Shown here in pieces: positions 41,692-50,439 of a DNA stretch of 64,000 nucleotides. The stretch's first letter is position 1. Each line of letters opens with the position of its first letter. Below the pieces are notes generated by a model. The model was not told the DNA's origin, did no database searches, and saw only the letters and a list, made by a program, of their open reading frames with translations. The stretch spans positions 1 through 64,000 of the forward strand of contig NZ_FZOG01000009.1 in NCBI RefSeq assembly GCF_900188155.1, read 5' to 3'. Source of the DNA: Pseudomonas segetis (GTDB lineage: Bacteria > Pseudomonadota > Gammaproteobacteria > Pseudomonadales > Pseudomonadaceae). The position numbers were made by a program, and so were the translations under genes.

Positions 41692-44600
41692 ATGTTGATG
41701 GATAACAGACTGCAAGTATTGTTTAACGACGGCGAGCGTACATTTTGTCGCGAGTGGCGTGAGGGACCGCTTGGGCGTTACAGCATCCTGACGATGCGTC
41801 CGACTGCCGAGCAACCAGCGCCTGCGTGCCTTGATCGGCTTATTCACGAGTTCAGCCTCAAGGATGAACTGGACGAGGCCTGGGCGCTCAAGCCAGTCGA
41901 ACTGGTTCGCGATGGCGGCCAGACCACATTGATACTGCATGACCCCGGTGGCGAGCCGCTCTCGCGGCTGCTGGTCGCGCCCATGGACATCGGTGAGTTC
42001 CTGCGCCTTTCCATTGCCATCGCCGAGGTACTTGGCAGGCTGCACCAGCGCACATTGGTGCACAAGGATCTCAAGCCAGCGCACATACTGGTCAACTGCG
42101 ATGACGGCCAGGCGCGCCTTACCGGGTTTGGCCTTGCATCGCGAATACCCCGGGAAAAACAGGCCCCGGAACCGCTTGAAACCATCGCCGGTACACTCGC
42201 CTATATGGCTCCCGAGCAAACCGGACGGATGAATCGCTCGATAGACTCACGCAGCGACCTGTATGCCTTCGGCGTCATCCTCTACCAGATGCTTACCGGT
42301 TCGCTGCCCTTTACCGCAGTCGATGCCATGGAGTGGGTGCACTGCCACATCGCTAAAAAGCCCTTGGCGCCCAGTGTTCGAGTCGAAACTGTTCCGTCTG
42401 CGCTCTCTTCGATCGTCATGAAACTGTTGGCCAAGACCGCCGAGGAGCGCTATCAAACCGTCGCCGGTGTCGAGCAGGATCTTCGTCGCTGTTTGTCCGA
42501 ATGGCAGAGCCAGCGGAGCATCAATGAATTTCCCCTGGACGAGCACGGCACCTCAGATCGCTTGCTGATTGCTGAAAAACTCTACGGGCGCGAGCAGGAG
42601 GTCGAGACCCTGGTGAGTGCCTTTGCCCGGGTTGTAAGCAAGGGTGTTCCCGAGCTGGTGCTGGTTTCCGGATATTCGGGAATTGGCAAGTCATCGGTGG
42701 TCAATGAGTTGCACAAGGTGCTGGTGCCTCCGCGTGGACTTTTTGCCTCCGGCAAGTTTGACCAGTACAAGCGCGATATCCCTTATTCCACTCTGGTTCA
42801 GGCATTCCAGGGACTGGTGCGCGCCTTGTTGGGCAAGACCGCGGCCGACCTTGCAAGCTGGCGTGTCAGGTTGCTTGGGGCGCTGGAGCCCAATGCGCGG
42901 CTTATGACCGACCTGATCCCTGAGTTGAAACTGATTATTGGTGAACCCGCCGCGGTTCCCGAACTTGAGCCGCAGCAGGCGCAGCGCCGGTTCATGCTGG
43001 TGTTCCAGCGCTTTATCGGCGTGTTTGCCCAGCCCGAGCATCCCCTGGCTCTGTTCCTCGATGACCTGCAGTGGCTGGATATTGCCACCCTCGATCTGCT
43101 CGAAAGCCTGTTGGTGCAATCGGACTTGCGTCACCTGTTGCTGATTGGCGCCTACCGGGACAACGAAATTGATGCCATCCACCCGCTGACCACCAAGCTG
43201 CAAGCCATAGGCAATGCTGGTGTCAGAATTGATGAAATCAGGCTGATGCCTTTGACGACCGGGCATGTCCAGCAATTAGTCTCTGAAGCTCTGCATTGCC
43301 TGCCGGAACAGATCGATACCTTGGCCCAGTTGATACATGAGAAAACCGCTGGCAATCCCTTCTTTGTGATCCAGTTCCTGCAGGCATTGGTCGAGGGTGA
43401 ATTGCTCAGCTTCAATTATCGCCTTGGGTCTTGGCAGTGGGCGCCTGAGCGCATCCATGCCAAGGGCTATACAGACAATGTTGTTGATCTGATGGTCAAC
43501 AAGTTGACGCGCCTGCCGCTTTCGACACAGCAGGCGCTGCAACAACTGGCCTGCCTCGGTAACGTGGCCGAGACAGCTGTACTGGCGATGGCCCTGAACC
43601 GTTCGCCGGAACAGGTGCAGCGGGTGCTGTGGGAAGCGGTGCGACAAGAGATGGTCGAGCGTACGGCTGAGGGCTACAACTTTGCTCACGATAGAATTCA
43701 TGAAGCCGCATATTCCTTGCTCGCCGCCCCCCAGCGTGCCGAGGCACACTTGCGAATCGGCCGGTTGCTCGCGGCCCAGATGCTGCCGGGCCAACAAGAG
43801 GAGTCGATCTTCGAGATCGTCGGGCAGCTCAATCGCGGCGCTGCTTTGATCGATGACCAACCTGAGCGAGAACAACTGGCGGCGTTCAACCTGCTCGCCG
43901 CCTTGCGTGCCAAGGCATCGACCGCCTATGCGTCGGCACTTGCCTATCTTGCTGCCGGTATTGAATTGCTCGCAGCGGACCGCTGGACGCGCCAGCATGA
44001 GCTGAGCTTTGCGCTTGAGCTAAATCGCGCCGAATGCGAATTTCTGACAGGGCAGTTGATTGCGGCGGACCAACGCCTGGCAGCGCTGATGGACCAGGCC
44101 TCTACAACGGTGGAGCGCGGCCAGATCACCTGCCTGCAGATGGATGTCCATTTGCTGCTTGACCGTAGCGACCGTGCGGTTGCGGCCAGTCTCGACTACC
44201 TGCGTCATGTCGACATCGATTGGTCGGCCCATCCCCATGACGACGAGGTGCGTCGCGAATACGATCAGATCTGGCTGCGTCTTGGCGACCGGAGCATCGA
44301 GTCGTTGATTGATCTGCCGCTGATGCAAGATGCCGCGTCTTTGGTGACCCTGGACGTACTGGGCAAGCTGTTTGCGCCTGCCTTGCAGAGCGACGCGAAC
44401 CTGGCCAGCCTGACGATTTGCAAGGCGGTCAGCCTTAGCCTTGAACGTGGCAACTGCGATGCCTCTTGCGTGCTCTACGCCAATGTCGGCCGGGTGGCGG
44501 GGCGACGGTTCGGTGATTACCAGGCCGGCCTGCGCTTTGGCGAGCTGGGCTGCGAGCTGGTCGAGAAACGCGGACTAAAGCGTTTCGAGGCGAGCACCTA

Positions 44601-47208
44601 TCTGTGTTTTTCGATCTTTGTCGCACGTTGGATGAAACCGGTGCGAGAGTGTCGAGAACTGTTGCAACGTGCGTTTGTGGCGGCCAATCGTGTCGGTGAC
44701 CTGGCTTATGGGGCTTACGCCGGTAATGCACTGAACTCCGACCTTATTTTTTCTGGCGAGCGCTTGTCTGATGTGCAGGGCGAGGCTGAGCGTGGCCTTG
44801 CCTATGCCACGAAAGTGAGGTTTGGCCTGGTCACTGACTTTATCAGCACTCAACTGGCGTTGGTGCGGATGCTTCGTGGCTTGACGCCGAACTTTGGTTA
44901 TTTCGACAGTGAGCAATTCAGTGAACGCGAAACCGAGGCCCACCTGTGTGCCAATCCAGATCTAGCGCTTGCAACCTGCTGGTACTGGATACGCAAGCTA
45001 CAGGCGCTTTATCTGGCTGAAGAAAACGATGCAGCCCTGGCATCGGCGGCGAAGGCACAGCCGTTGCTCTGGGTTGCGTCCTCCTTTTATGAGGAAGCTG
45101 AATACTATTTCTATGCGGCGCTGGCGATGGCGGCAGCTTTTGAGCACGCGTCTGGCGATGTTCGCGAGCAGTATCTGGCTGACATGGTCGGGCATCATTT
45201 GCAGCTGCGGACCTGGGCGCAACAATGCCCTGAAAACTTTGCCAGCCAGGTTGCCCTGGTGGATGCTGAAATCGCCCGCTGCCAGGAGCGTGTGGTCGAT
45301 GCCGAACAACTCTATGAGTACGCCATAGATCTGGCGCAGAAAGCCTCGTTTGTCCATGTCGAGGCCGTGGCCAACGAGCTTGCTGCGCGATTCTATGCTG
45401 GGCGCGGGCTGCAAAAAGTTGCTCGCGTATATATGCAGGACGCACGCTATGCCTATTTGCGCTGGGGGGCCGATGGCAAGGTCCGCCAGCTCGAAGCCAA
45501 ATACGCCTACCTGCGCCCAGATATACCGGCGCCCGGGCCAACCACCACCATTGCCGCGGCGGTTGAACACCTCGATCTGGCGACTGTACTCAAGGTCGCG
45601 CAGGCGGCATCCGGTGAGTTGGTGCTGGAAAAACTGATCGACATGGTCATGCGTACGGCGATTGAGCAAGCTGGCGCGGAGCGTGGCGTGCTGATCCTGT
45701 CGAACGATGGTGAGCTGCGGATCGCGGCGGAAGCGACAACCAGCCAGGATGCCACGCAGATGATGCTGCGCGATGTGCCGGTGAGTGCATCGCTCTTGCC
45801 GGGCTCTATCCTTAATCAGGTGCTGCGTACCGGCCAATACCTGTGTCTCAATGATGCAGTCGCCGAGTTGCAGTTTGCCGGTGACACCTATATTCGCGAG
45901 CACCGTGCCCGTTCGATTCTGTGTTTGCCGTTGATGAACCAGGCCAAGCTTATTGGTGCGCTCTACCTGGAAAACAACCTCGCCGCGGAGGTCTTCAGTC
46001 CCGCGCGTATCGCGGTACTCAAGCTGCTGGCCTCCCAAGCGGCTATCTCCCTGGATAACGCCCGGCTCTATCGTGGTGTCGAACAGCGTGAAGCCAAGAT
46101 ACGGCGACTGGTGGACGCCAATATCATCGGTATTATCGTGTGGAACACCGATGGTGAAATCATTGAGGCCAATGATGCCTTTCTGCGCATGGTGGGCTAT
46201 GAGCGCCAAGAGCTTGTCTCAGGCAACATAGGCTGGCGCGACCTGACTCCTCCTGAGTCGCGGGCAGAGAGTGAAAACGCCCTGGCAAAAGCCATAAGTA
46301 CCGGGCATGTCCAGCCCTTCGAGAAGCAGTACATTCGCAAGGATGGCAGCCTGTTGTCGGTTATTCTCGGTCTGGCTTCTTTTGAGGCAAGCCGCAATGA
46401 GGGCGTCGCCTTTGTGCTTGATCTGACCGAGCGTAAGCTGGCGGAGAAAAAGGCCAGCGAAGGCGAGCTCCGATACCGTGAAGTTCAGGCTGAGCTGGCA
46501 CATGCCAATCGCGTGGCAACCATGGGCCAGCTTGCAGCCTCGATTGCCCATGAAGTCAATCAACCCATAGCGGCGACAGTCACCAACGCCGAGACGGCAT
46601 TGCGCTGGCTGCGCTTCGAGCCGCCCGAACTGGGCGAGGTCGAGCAGGTGTTGGGGCGCATAATCAACGATGCCAACAGGGCTGCTGAAGTGCTCAGCCG
46701 GATTCGTGGCTTGATCAAGAAGGAAGCGCCGCAGAAGACCTTGGTCGATATCAATGTCGCGGTTCATGAAATGATCGAGTTCACCCGGGGGCAAGCCAAC
46801 AAAAGCGGTGCCTTGGTGCAGGCGCAACTCAGCCGTGGCCTGCCACTGGTCGACGGCGACCTGGTCGAACTCCAGCAAGTGCTGCTCAACCTGATAATCA
46901 ATGCGCTTGAGGCCATGAGCGAGGTTGCCAACGGGGCCAAGGAGTTGCACATCAGTACTGGTCGAGATGATGGCGGCAACCTGCTGGTGATTGTCCGCGA
47001 TTCCGGCCCTGGCTTTGCCGAGGAAAACGCCGAACATGTGTTTGCGCCCTTCTACACGACCAAGCCGACCGGCCTGGGAATGGGGTTATCGATCTGTCGC
47101 TCGATCATCGATGCCCATGGCGGGCGTTTGTGGGCGAGTGCCAATTTGCCGCGCGGGGCTGTTGTTCAATTTACCTTGCCAGCGGCTTCGAGTGCGCCCG
47201 CGCAGTAG
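41692..47208 (+). CDS. Giant Ser/Thr (pseudo)kinase-AAA ATPase-GAF-PAS-histidine kinase
   Basis: This 1838-residue cytoplasmic sensor has five parts. First comes a Ser/Thr kinase fold (about residues 25-270; HKDLKPAHIL at 124, LTGFGLAS at 143, APEQTGRMNRSIDSRSDLYA). Second is an AAA/STAND ATPase (about 300-560; Walker A SGYSGIGKSS near 325, Walker B LALFLDDLQWLD near 452). Third is a helical TPR-like region (about 680-1270), then GAF (about 1292-1465) and PAS (about 1470-1590). Last is a histidine kinase with phospho-His at 1620 (SIAHEVNQP) and HATPase (NLIINALEAM, DSGPGF). The DFG motif reads GFG and no VAIK-type lysine is evident, so the first kinase is probably inactive. Its histidine kinase core is like that of the PAS kinase, suggesting the FixJ-type regulator 117 bases upstream as partner. 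No strong Shine-Dalgarno is seen; MDNRLQV at 41698 is an alternative start. Confidence 0.9.
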   Translation: MLMDNRLQVLFNDGERTFCREWREGPLGRYSILTMRPTAEQPAPACLDRLIHEFSLKDELDEAWALKPVELVRDGGQTTLILHDPGGEPLSRLLVAPMDIGEFLRLSIAIAEVLGRLHQRTLVHKDLKPAHILVNCDDGQARLTGFGLASRIPREKQAPEPLETIAGTLAYMAPEQTGRMNRSIDSRSDLYAFGVILYQMLTGSLPFTAVDAMEWVHCHIAKKPLAPSVRVETVPSALSSIVMKLLAKTAEERYQTVAGVEQDLRRCLSEWQSQRSINEFPLDEHGTSDRLLIAEKLYGREQEVETLVSAFARVVSKGVPELVLVSGYSGIGKSSVVNELHKVLVPPRGLFASGKFDQYKRDIPYSTLVQAFQGLVRALLGKTAADLASWRVRLLGALEPNARLMTDLIPELKLIIGEPAAVPELEPQQAQRRFMLVFQRFIGVFAQPEHPLALFLDDLQWLDIATLDLLESLLVQSDLRHLLLIGAYRDNEIDAIHPLTTKLQAIGNAGVRIDEIRLMPLTTGHVQQLVSEALHCLPEQIDTLAQLIHEKTAGNPFFVIQFLQALVEGELLSFNYRLGSWQWAPERIHAKGYTDNVVDLMVNKLTRLPLSTQQALQQLACLGNVAETAVLAMALNRSPEQVQRVLWEAVRQEMVERTAEGYNFAHDRIHEAAYSLLAAPQRAEAHLRIGRLLAAQMLPGQQEESIFEIVGQLNRGAALIDDQPEREQLAAFNLLAALRAKASTAYASALAYLAAGIELLAADRWTRQHELSFALELNRAECEFLTGQLIAADQRLAALMDQASTTVERGQITCLQMDVHLLLDRSDRAVAASLDYLRHVDIDWSAHPHDDEVRREYDQIWLRLGDRSIESLIDLPLMQDAASLVTLDVLGKLFAPALQSDANLASLTICKAVSLSLERGNCDASCVLYANVGRVAGRRFGDYQAGLRFGELGCELVEKRGLKRFEASTYLCFSIFVARWMKPVRECRELLQRAFVAANRVGDLAYGAYAGNALNSDLIFSGERLSDVQGEAERGLAYATKVRFGLVTDFISTQLALVRMLRGLTPNFGYFDSEQFSERETEAHLCANPDLALATCWYWIRKLQALYLAEENDAALASAAKAQPLLWVASSFYEEAEYYFYAALAMAAAFEHASGDVREQYLADMVGHHLQLRTWAQQCPENFASQVALVDAEIARCQERVVDAEQLYEYAIDLAQKASFVHVEAVANELAARFYAGRGLQKVARVYMQDARYAYLRWGADGKVRQLEAKYAYLRPDIPAPGPTTTIAAAVEHLDLATVLKVAQAASGELVLEKLIDMVMRTAIEQAGAERGVLILSNDGELRIAAEATTSQDATQMMLRDVPVSASLLPGSILNQVLRTGQYLCLNDAVAELQFAGDTYIREHRARSILCLPLMNQAKLIGALYLENNLAAEVFSPARIAVLKLLASQAAISLDNARLYRGVEQREAKIRRLVDANIIGIIVWNTDGEIIEANDAFLRMVGYERQELVSGNIGWRDLTPPESRAESENALAKAISTGHVQPFEKQYIRKDGSLLSVILGLASFEASRNEGVAFVLDLTERKLAEKKASEGELRYREVQAELAHANRVATMGQLAASIAHEVNQPIAATVTNAETALRWLRFEPPELGEVEQVLGRIINDANRAAEVLSRIRGLIKKEAPQKTLVDINVAVHEMIEFTRGQANKSGALVQAQLSRGLPLVDGDLVELQQVLLNLIINALEAMSEVANGAKELHISTGRDDGGNLLVIVRDSGPGFAEENAEHVFAPFYTTKPTGLGMGLSICRSIIDAHGGRLWASANLPRGAVVQFTLPAASSAPAQ

Positions 47209-47242
47209 CACCTGAGCTTGGTATTTTTCCTGAATTTAGCGC

Positions 47243-47273
47243 TTGACCCTGACACTAGCGTCAGGGTTTTAGA
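47243..47273 (+). promoter_or_regulatory. MerR-type promoter with long spacer and operator
   Basis: TTGACC (47243-47248) and TTTAGA (47268-47273) are 19 bases apart. A 22-base dyad lies between: ACCCTGAC (47246-47253) and GTCAGGGT (47260-47267). The overlong spacer and the centred dyad are the hallmark of MerR-activated promoters. The MerR gene begins 21 bases downstream. Confidence 0.75.
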
Positions 47274-47293
47274 GTGCCTTGGTGGAGGGCATC

Positions 47294-47767
47294 ATGCGAA
47301 TTGGACAACTGGCAAAGCGGACTGGTGTGAGCCATCGGGCCTTGCGTCACTATGAAGCGCAGGCGCTGATTGAGTCGACCCGGCAGGAAAATGGTTACCG
47401 TGAATATGGTCATGCGACCGTAGAGAGGGTCTTGTGGGTTCGCGAGCTAATCGACTGTGGCTTCAGCACGCGGCAAATACATGGGCTGCTGGCTTACCTT
47501 GAGGACAGTGAGCCTGGTTCGGAGCATTTCCGTCAGTGCCTGCAGCAACACATGGAGAAGCTGGGCGCCCTGGATAGCCTGATTGCACAGCTATCCGAGC
47601 GTCGCCAGCGCCTGTTCGAACGCCTTCGAGTTTACACCGATCCAGATGCCCCCACGCACACCGATGAGCAAGCCAATGATGGGCTTGATCTCGAATACCA
47701 AGGTATTAACGGAGTCAGTGATGGGCAAGTTGAACAACAAAGTAGCAGTGATTACCGGCGGCGGTAG
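47294..47767 (+). CDS. MerR-family transcriptional regulator
   Basis: This 157-residue regulator has the MerR HTH at the N-terminus (MRIGQLAKRTGVSHRALRHYEAQALI, with the winged segment NGYREYGHATVERV) and a coiled-coil dimer helix. No cysteine cluster for metals is visible in the C-terminus, so the effector is probably organic or redox-independent. ATG 47294 lies behind GGAGG. It overlaps the downstream SDR gene by 47 bases, so the last 15 residues are read in two frames. It very likely autoregulates from the promoter at 47243-47273 and controls the SDR gene. Confidence 0.9.
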   Translation: MRIGQLAKRTGVSHRALRHYEAQALIESTRQENGYREYGHATVERVLWVRELIDCGFSTRQIHGLLAYLEDSEPGSEHFRQCLQQHMEKLGALDSLIAQLSERRQRLFERLRVYTDPDAPTHTDEQANDGLDLEYQGINGVSDGQVEQQSSSDYRRR

Positions 47768-48470
47768 CGGCATTGGTTTGGCCATCGCCCAGAGGTTTGT
47801 CGAGGAAGGCGCCAGGGTGGTGATTTCCGGGCGCAGCGAATCGGTACTCAATGACGCCGTGGCGCTCATGGGTTCGCAGGCCACGGCAGTGTGCGCGGAC
47901 GTCAGCTCTGCCGATGATATTGAGCGTCTCTACCAGCAAGTTGGCCAGTTGCATGGCCGCATCGATATCGTGGTGGCCAATGCAGGTGTCATCCATCCGG
48001 CCCCTTTTGAGAGCGTGACCCTGGAGCAATTCGATAGCCAGTTCGATATCAATGTCCGCGGGCTGTTTCTGACCACGCAAAAAGCCTTGCCGCTGCTGAA
48101 CGACGGCGGCTCCATTGTATTGGTGTCCTCCATCGCGCATTTCAAGGCGATTGATGGCCATTGCGTGTATGCGGCGGCCAAAGCTGCAGTGCGCTCCTTT
48201 GCCCGTAGTTGGGCCCATGACTTGAAACACCGGGGTATCCGGGTCAACTGCCTGAGCCCGGGACCGGTCAAGACCCCGATCATCGGCAAGATGGGGATCG
48301 CGCCAGAGAACCTTGAGGCTTTCGAGAATAGTGTTGCAGCGATGATCCCGCTGGGACGCCTTGGGCGGCCCGAGGAATTGGCTGCTGCTGCGTTGTTTCT
48401 GGCTAGCTCCGAGAGCAGTTTCGTCACCGGTATTGATCTTTGTGCAGACGGTGGCCTGGGCCAGATCTAG
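47721..48470 (+). CDS. Short-chain dehydrogenase/reductase (SDR)
   Basis: This 249-residue classical SDR has the nucleotide motif TGGGSGIGLA (residues about 11-20), NAGVIHPAP, the catalytic Ser in LVSSIAHF and YxxxK in VYAAAKAA. The C-terminal PLGRLGRPEELAAAALFLAS and FVTGIDLCADGG are standard. The cofactor is probably NAD(H) or NADP(H); the substrate is unknown. It starts inside the end of the MerR gene, with GGAGT upstream, and is its likely regulatory target. A small hairpin (48481-48504) follows. Confidence 0.92.
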   Translation: MGKLNNKVAVITGGGSGIGLAIAQRFVEEGARVVISGRSESVLNDAVALMGSQATAVCADVSSADDIERLYQQVGQLHGRIDIVVANAGVIHPAPFESVTLEQFDSQFDINVRGLFLTTQKALPLLNDGGSIVLVSSIAHFKAIDGHCVYAAAKAAVRSFARSWAHDLKHRGIRVNCLSPGPVKTPIIGKMGIAPENLEAFENSVAAMIPLGRLGRPEELAAAALFLASSESSFVTGIDLCADGGLGQI

Positions 48471-48480
48471 CCAGCAGATG

Positions 48481-48504
48481 AGCGCCCACCGAATCGGGGG
48501 CGCT
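48481..48504. terminator. Hairpin between convergent SDR and lipoprotein genes
   Basis: AGCGCCC (48481-48487) pairs with GGGCGCT (48498-48504). It lies in the 44-base gap between two convergent genes and may terminate both, although it lacks a T-run. Confidence 0.4.
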
Positions 48505-48514
48505 ATAGCCAGGG

Positions 48515-48898
48515 CTAGCTACGGGCGCAAGTTGTTGCCGCGTTGACCAGATCCCCCTTGGTCTGCCAGGCGTGGGCTTGGTAGACGCTAAACTGCAGGT
48601 TGCCATTATGCTCGCTAACATCGACCCTTCCACTGGCCTTCTGCGGGTCATTGCTGCCGACAAGCAACTGCCCGGAGGTCTGGTCGAATGTGATGGTGCT
48701 GGTACTTGAGTTTGCCCGTTTGCTGACGCAATCGAGGTAGGCAAAACGATTCATGTCTTGCAGGGTATTACGCCGTTCCCAACTGAGTCGGGTATCGGCG
48801 TTCTGTGCGCAACCTGCCAAGCTTGCCAGTGCTGCCAGCACCAGAGCTGCGGCGCTGCGTGTGATCTGGAGTTTTGCCACAGCGTTTGACATTGTCAT
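48515..48898 (-). CDS. Small hypothetical lipoprotein
   Basis: This 127-residue protein has a lipoprotein signal: basic start, hydrophobic core and lipobox SLAGC (mature Cys near residue 29). The mature part has no domain I recognise; it contains LSWERRNTLQDMNRFAYLDC and a possible disulfide pair (YLDC and the late TTCARS). The start at 48898 has GAGGA upstream; an earlier ATG (48937) would put a long charged extension before the signal. It is convergent with the SDR gene and has its own promoter region. Confidence 0.72.
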   Translation of the reverse strand: MTMSNAVAKLQITRSAAALVLAALASLAGCAQNADTRLSWERRNTLQDMNRFAYLDCVSKRANSSTSTITFDQTSGQLLVGSNDPQKASGRVDVSEHNGNLQFSVYQAHAWQTKGDLVNAATTCARS

Positions 48899-49176
48899 TT
48901 TAGCTGTCCTCTTAGCCTGTTTACTGACGGAGGGCATTGCTGCCTTGGGACAGATTCTTGAACAGGGCGCAGATGCAGGCCAGTCGATATGATCAATAGT
49001 CTTTATTGGTAAAAATACTCATGACTTGGCATCGATCAGGCGCTATTGCCCCTTTATTTTCCAGGCCAAGTCGGCTCACTGACCAGGATGAGGTTCAACG
49101 GGAAGTCTGACCACACAGGTTTCTTGCCGTGCGTAGGGTGCATGGTTGTTGCTAGGCTGAATACGCCGTCGAATCG

Positions 49177-49755
49177 CTAGGCCGTAAGGCAGGGATCAAG
49201 CGCTGAAATCAAACACAGCAAGTGGGCTGGGCAATGCAGGTAGGCATTGATTTGCGCGCTGTGGTTTTGGCCGTTGATACACCAACTGCAGAAGTGTTCG
49301 CAGTTATTGGTAAGCAGTTTGTATTGGTTCTCGCCGACTCTCGACCGGGCGCGATTGACGACTTGGTCATTGGAAAATCTACGCGGCTCTTCGAGTCGCC
49401 AGACGGGTTTCCCATGGGCAAAGCGTTGCATGTTGGTGATCTCAATCGGGCCTGCTTTGAACGAGCTGCCAAATCCTGAGTAGTGGGCAATGGTGCCGTT
49501 GCCCAGGTAGATACCATGATGCATATAAAAACGACGCGGGCTGATCAGGTGTGCGCCTGGAGACAGGCTGTCCATATCCGGGCCGATGCTGACAACATTG
49601 AACTGCAGCCTGGCTAGATCTTCTGTCGAGTGAGCCTTGGGCATGATCCGGTTGAGCTGGCTGGCAACGCTGGCAGTGCTCAGTCTCAGGCAGACCAGCA
49701 TTTTCGAGCGAAGCTCTGTCATGGTGTCCAGCACATCAGCGCTTAGCTTACCCAC
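49177..49755 (-). CDS. LRAT-domain (NlpC/P60-superfamily) protein
   Basis: This 192-residue protein carries a lecithin:retinol acyltransferase domain. The motif residues are visible: His in YMHHGIYLGNG, the second His in TIAHYSG, and the nucleophile Cys in TNNCEHFCSWC. This family includes bacterial thiol hydrolases or acyltransferases of unknown substrate. There is no signal peptide. The GTG at 49755 has a perfect GGAGG eight bases upstream; the track's longer form starts at a GTG that overlaps this ribosome site and is less likely. A hairpin (49773-49799) precedes it. Confidence 0.82.
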   Translation of the reverse strand: MGKLSADVLDTMTELRSKMLVCLRLSTASVASQLNRIMPKAHSTEDLARLQFNVVSIGPDMDSLSPGAHLISPRRFYMHHGIYLGNGTIAHYSGFGSSFKAGPIEITNMQRFAHGKPVWRLEEPRRFSNDQVVNRARSRVGENQYKLLTNNCEHFCSWCINGQNHSAQINAYLHCPAHLLCLISALDPCLTA

Positions 49756-49772
49756 GATGAAATCCTCCACAA

Positions 49773-49799
49773 CCCCTGGCGATTAATCTATCGCCGGGG
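49773..49799 (-). terminator. Hairpin between the DUF1348 and LRAT genes
   Basis: CCCC-t-GGCGAT (49773-49783) pairs with ATCGCCGGGG (49790-49799), with one bulged base. On the minus strand it is downstream of the DUF1348 gene and ends about five bases before the LRAT ribosome site, so it may be a terminator or a translational control element. Confidence 0.45.
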
Positions 49800-49921
49800 C
49801 TGTGGGTTTTCATTTGCACTCGGGCTTAGTTCAGCTCATTCATCAATATGCGGTTTTTATACCTTGGTATCGAGTCAGTTGTACCTCTCCGGACTCCAGG
49901 TGCTGGCGAACCTTATTGAGC

Positions 49922-50398
49922 TTACAAGCCCAGGTCGGAGAGACCTGGGTGGTCATCCGGACGACGGCCCAGCGGCCAGCGAAATTTTCTGTCGGATTCC
50001 TTGATGGGCAGGTCATTGATACATGCAAACCGATGTGCCATGAGGCCGTTTTCAGCAAACTCCCAGTTCTCATTGCCATAGGAGCGGAACCAGTTGCCGG
50101 AGTCATCATGCCACTCGTAGGCATAACGCACGGCGATTCGGTTATCGGTAAATGCCCACAGTTCCTTGATCAAGCGGTAGTCCAGCTCCTTGCTCCATTT
50201 GCGCTGCAGAAAGGCTTCCGCTTCGGCGCGGCTGTTGGCAAATTCAGCACGGTTTCGCCACTTGGTATCCGGGGTGTAGGCGAGTGCGACCTTAGCCGCA
50301 TCGCGGCTGTTCCAACCGTCTTCTGCAAGTCGCACTTTGAGGATGGCTGTTTCCCGGGTGAAGGGAGGAACTGGCTGGCGAATTTCTGAGGTGGACAT
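49922..50398 (-). CDS. DUF1348 (SnoaL/NTF2-like) protein
   Basis: This 158-residue protein belongs to the DUF1348 family of the nuclear transport factor 2-like fold. The typical stretch DGWNSRDAAKVALAYTPDTKWRNR and AEFANSRAEAEAFLQRKW are clear, as are VRYAYEWHDDSGNWFRSYGNENW and the end WPLGRRPDDHPGLSDLGL. The function is unknown; members are often found beside oxidoreductases. AGGAG precedes the start. It follows the fusion oxidoreductase gene on the other side by 41 bases on the same strand, so the two are likely one transcript. Confidence 0.9.
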   Translation of the reverse strand: MSTSEIRQPVPPFTRETAILKVRLAEDGWNSRDAAKVALAYTPDTKWRNRAEFANSRAEAEAFLQRKWSKELDYRLIKELWAFTDNRIAVRYAYEWHDDSGNWFRSYGNENWEFAENGLMAHRFACINDLPIKESDRKFRWPLGRRPDDHPGLSDLGL

Positions 50399-50439
50399 GA
50401 CGATTGCTCCTGTTTGGTTGGCGGGTTGTGACGCGTTGC

